18,020 bases of DNA from Adhaeribacter sp. (GTDB lineage Bacteria; Bacteroidota; Bacteroidia; Cytophagales; Hymenobacteraceae): NCBI GenBank assembly GCA_028288395.1, contig JAQBNV010000117.1, positions 1 to 18,020 on the forward strand, in the 5' to 3' direction. The position numbers were made by a program, and so were the translations under genes. Shown in pieces: positions 16,181 to 18,020 of this stretch; positions within the stretch are counted from its first letter, which is position 1; every line of letters begins with the position of its first letter. The notes beneath the pieces are model-generated. The model worked only from the letters and a program-made list of their open reading frames with translations. It was not told the DNA's origin and did not search any database.

Positions 16181-17038
16181 TTACACCTCCATCACCAGAC
16201 GAAAACCTATGCTAATGCCCCTATAATCCGGCGCGTATGGTTTACGAAAGGTGCTGCGCCAACTATCAGCGGTGATGTGCCAACTACCACCCCGTACCAC
16301 GTGGTCTTTACCAGTTGCCGGGCCTTTGAGATCGATAGACGGGCTTTGGGCATAATAACTATTGCTGTAAAAGTCCTGCACCCATTCCCAGACGTTGCCG
16401 TGAACATCGTATAAGCCCCACGGATTAGGCGGTTTTGTTCCTGCCGGGTGCGTGCCTCCGGTAGAAAAATATTCCCCATACCAGGCATATTTCCCCAACT
16501 CATTAGCATTATTACCAAAGGAATAGGCGGTGGTAGTGCCGGCCCGGGCTGCATATTCCCATTCGGCTTCTGTTGGCAGTCGGTAACGGTTATGCCCTTC
16601 TTTAGCGTTTAATCTTTTGATAAACGCCTGCGCATCGTTCCAGGACACCGTTGCCGGATGATTAGGTTTGGTAATCCGTTCCTTCATGCCGGGCAGATTA
16701 CAATAAGGATTTGATCGGTCCAGCGTATAAGGATTGCTGCCCATTATGGCTTCCCATTGGGCTTGGGAGACTTCGTATTTGCCAATAGAAAAAAGCTTGC
16801 TGATACTTACTTGGTGCTGTGGCTTTTCGCTATCATATGCATCAGCAACGTTGTTTCTGGCCCCCATCATAAAACTACCAGCAGGAATGGCGATAAATTC
16901 CATGCCAATGCTGTTGGTTATAACATCCTTCTTAGTCATATTATAAGGAGCGGACGGTACCCTCATCTGCTTATTAGCGCCATCCCGGGAATAGACAATA
17001 ATTGGCAGGAATAGGACTATTAGCAATAGCCTTTTCAT
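16181..17038 (-). CDS. Secreted SUMF1/formylglycine-generating-enzyme-fold protein without the FGE cysteines
   Basis: The 285-residue protein has an N-terminal signal peptide (MKRLLLIVLFLPIIVYS). A complete SUMF1 domain spans about residues 40-283: NSIGMEFIAIPAGSFMMG, KYEVSQAQWEAIMG, HPATVSWNDAQAFIKRLN, YRLPTEAEWEYAARAGT, NPWGLYDVHGNVWEWVQDFY, VRGGSW and ISIGFRLV. In true formylglycine-generating enzymes two cysteines follow RGGS; here those positions are I255 and W260 (R249 being the first residue of RGGSW). Sulfatase activation is therefore unlikely. Such proteins act as binding domains or carry out other chemistry and are common in Bacteroidota. It is on the same strand as the redox cluster but separated from it by 91 nt. 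No sulfatase is nearby. Confidence 0.9.
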   Translation of the reverse strand: MKRLLLIVLFLPIIVYSRDGANKQMRVPSAPYNMTKKDVITNSIGMEFIAIPAGSFMMGARNNVADAYDSEKPQHQVSISKLFSIGKYEVSQAQWEAIMGSNPYTLDRSNPYCNLPGMKERITKPNHPATVSWNDAQAFIKRLNAKEGHNRYRLPTEAEWEYAARAGTTTAYSFGNNANELGKYAWYGEYFSTGGTHPAGTKPPNPWGLYDVHGNVWEWVQDFYSNSYYAQSPSIDLKGPATGKDHVVRGGSWHITADSWRSTFRKPYAPDYRGISIGFRLVMEV

Positions 17039-17128
17039 TAACGTTAATTAACTAGGTGTACTTAATTTTTGTATTTCCATTATCTTCTGGTCTATCTTAA
17101 TGGCTTCTAATATTACAAAGGCATCCCC

Positions 17129-17147
17129 GCGCCATTGTCATTGGCGC
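17129..17147. other. GC-rich hairpin
   Basis: GCGCCA (17129-17134) and TGGCGC (17142-17147) form a 6-bp stem with a 7-nt loop, between the aldo/keto reductase stop and the SUMF1 protein start. It could stop transcripts leaving the reductase gene. No T-run follows it on the minus strand, so the role is uncertain. Confidence 0.35.
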
Positions 17148-17223
17148 AGTTAACTTTATTTGTCTATTTGAAACCTAAAAATTAATCAGCCCACTTTTTT
17201 CATTTCGTGAAGATTAAAAGACT

Positions 17224-18020
<797 letters not shown>

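Overview
The window looks like chromosomal DNA of a member of the Bacteroidota, probably a Cytophagales/Hymenobacteraceae-type organism. This is inferred from a BlaI regulator paired with an M56 peptidase whose C-terminal tail resembles a TonB-receptor plug, from sparse Shine-Dalgarno sequences, from lipoproteins and secreted redox proteins typical of the phylum, and from overall protein flavour. Every gene call rests on reading motifs by eye; no database search was possible.

Layout. 1-2178 (+) is most of priA, the primosomal helicase, with its N-terminus outside the window. 2278-8006 (-) is a complete seven-gene Mrp-type cation/proton antiporter operon, transcribed mrpA-B-C-D-E-F-G with overlaps or 1-4 nt gaps at every junction. 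A 726-nt gene-free region follows, then a divergent (+) two-gene operon (8733-10248): a BlaI/MecI-family repressor and an M56 (BlaR1-like) membrane metallopeptidase. Two tandem dyad operators precede it and a strong hairpin terminator follows it. About 800 nt without an intact gene comes next, holding the relic of an XRE-type helix-turn-helix gene and one copy of a diverged dispersed repeat. The other copy lies on the far side of the repressor/peptidase operon, in the same orientation.

11053-16089 (-) is a redox cluster. In transcription order it holds an NAD(P)-binding (NmrA/SDR-like) pseudogene with two in-frame stop codons, an exported double carboxymuconolactone-decarboxylase (CMD) protein, a secreted manganese-type cupin broken by two homopolymer frameshifts, the [2Fe-2S] and molybdopterin subunits of an isoquinoline 1-oxidoreductase-type molybdenum hydroxylase, and a small lipoprotein. 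The molybdenum subunit has a Tat signal and a lipobox, so the complex probably works outside the inner membrane. Further right (-) are a secreted SUMF1/sulfatase-modifying-factor-fold protein that lacks the FGE cysteines (16181-17038) and an aldo/keto reductase that runs off the right edge (17224-18020).

How the parts work together. The Mrp operon should give sodium/proton antiport and alkali or salt tolerance. The BlaI/M56 pair is a self-contained signalling switch (membrane protease removes repressor) with no beta-lactamase beside it; the only operators seen are its own. The redox cluster combines oxidation of small organic molecules in the periplasm with CMD and cupin partners, but two of its genes are damaged, so it seems to be partly decaying. 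I did not find a clearly new defence or mobile system. The least explained items are the direct repeats around the BlaI/M56 operon and the half-decayed redox operon.
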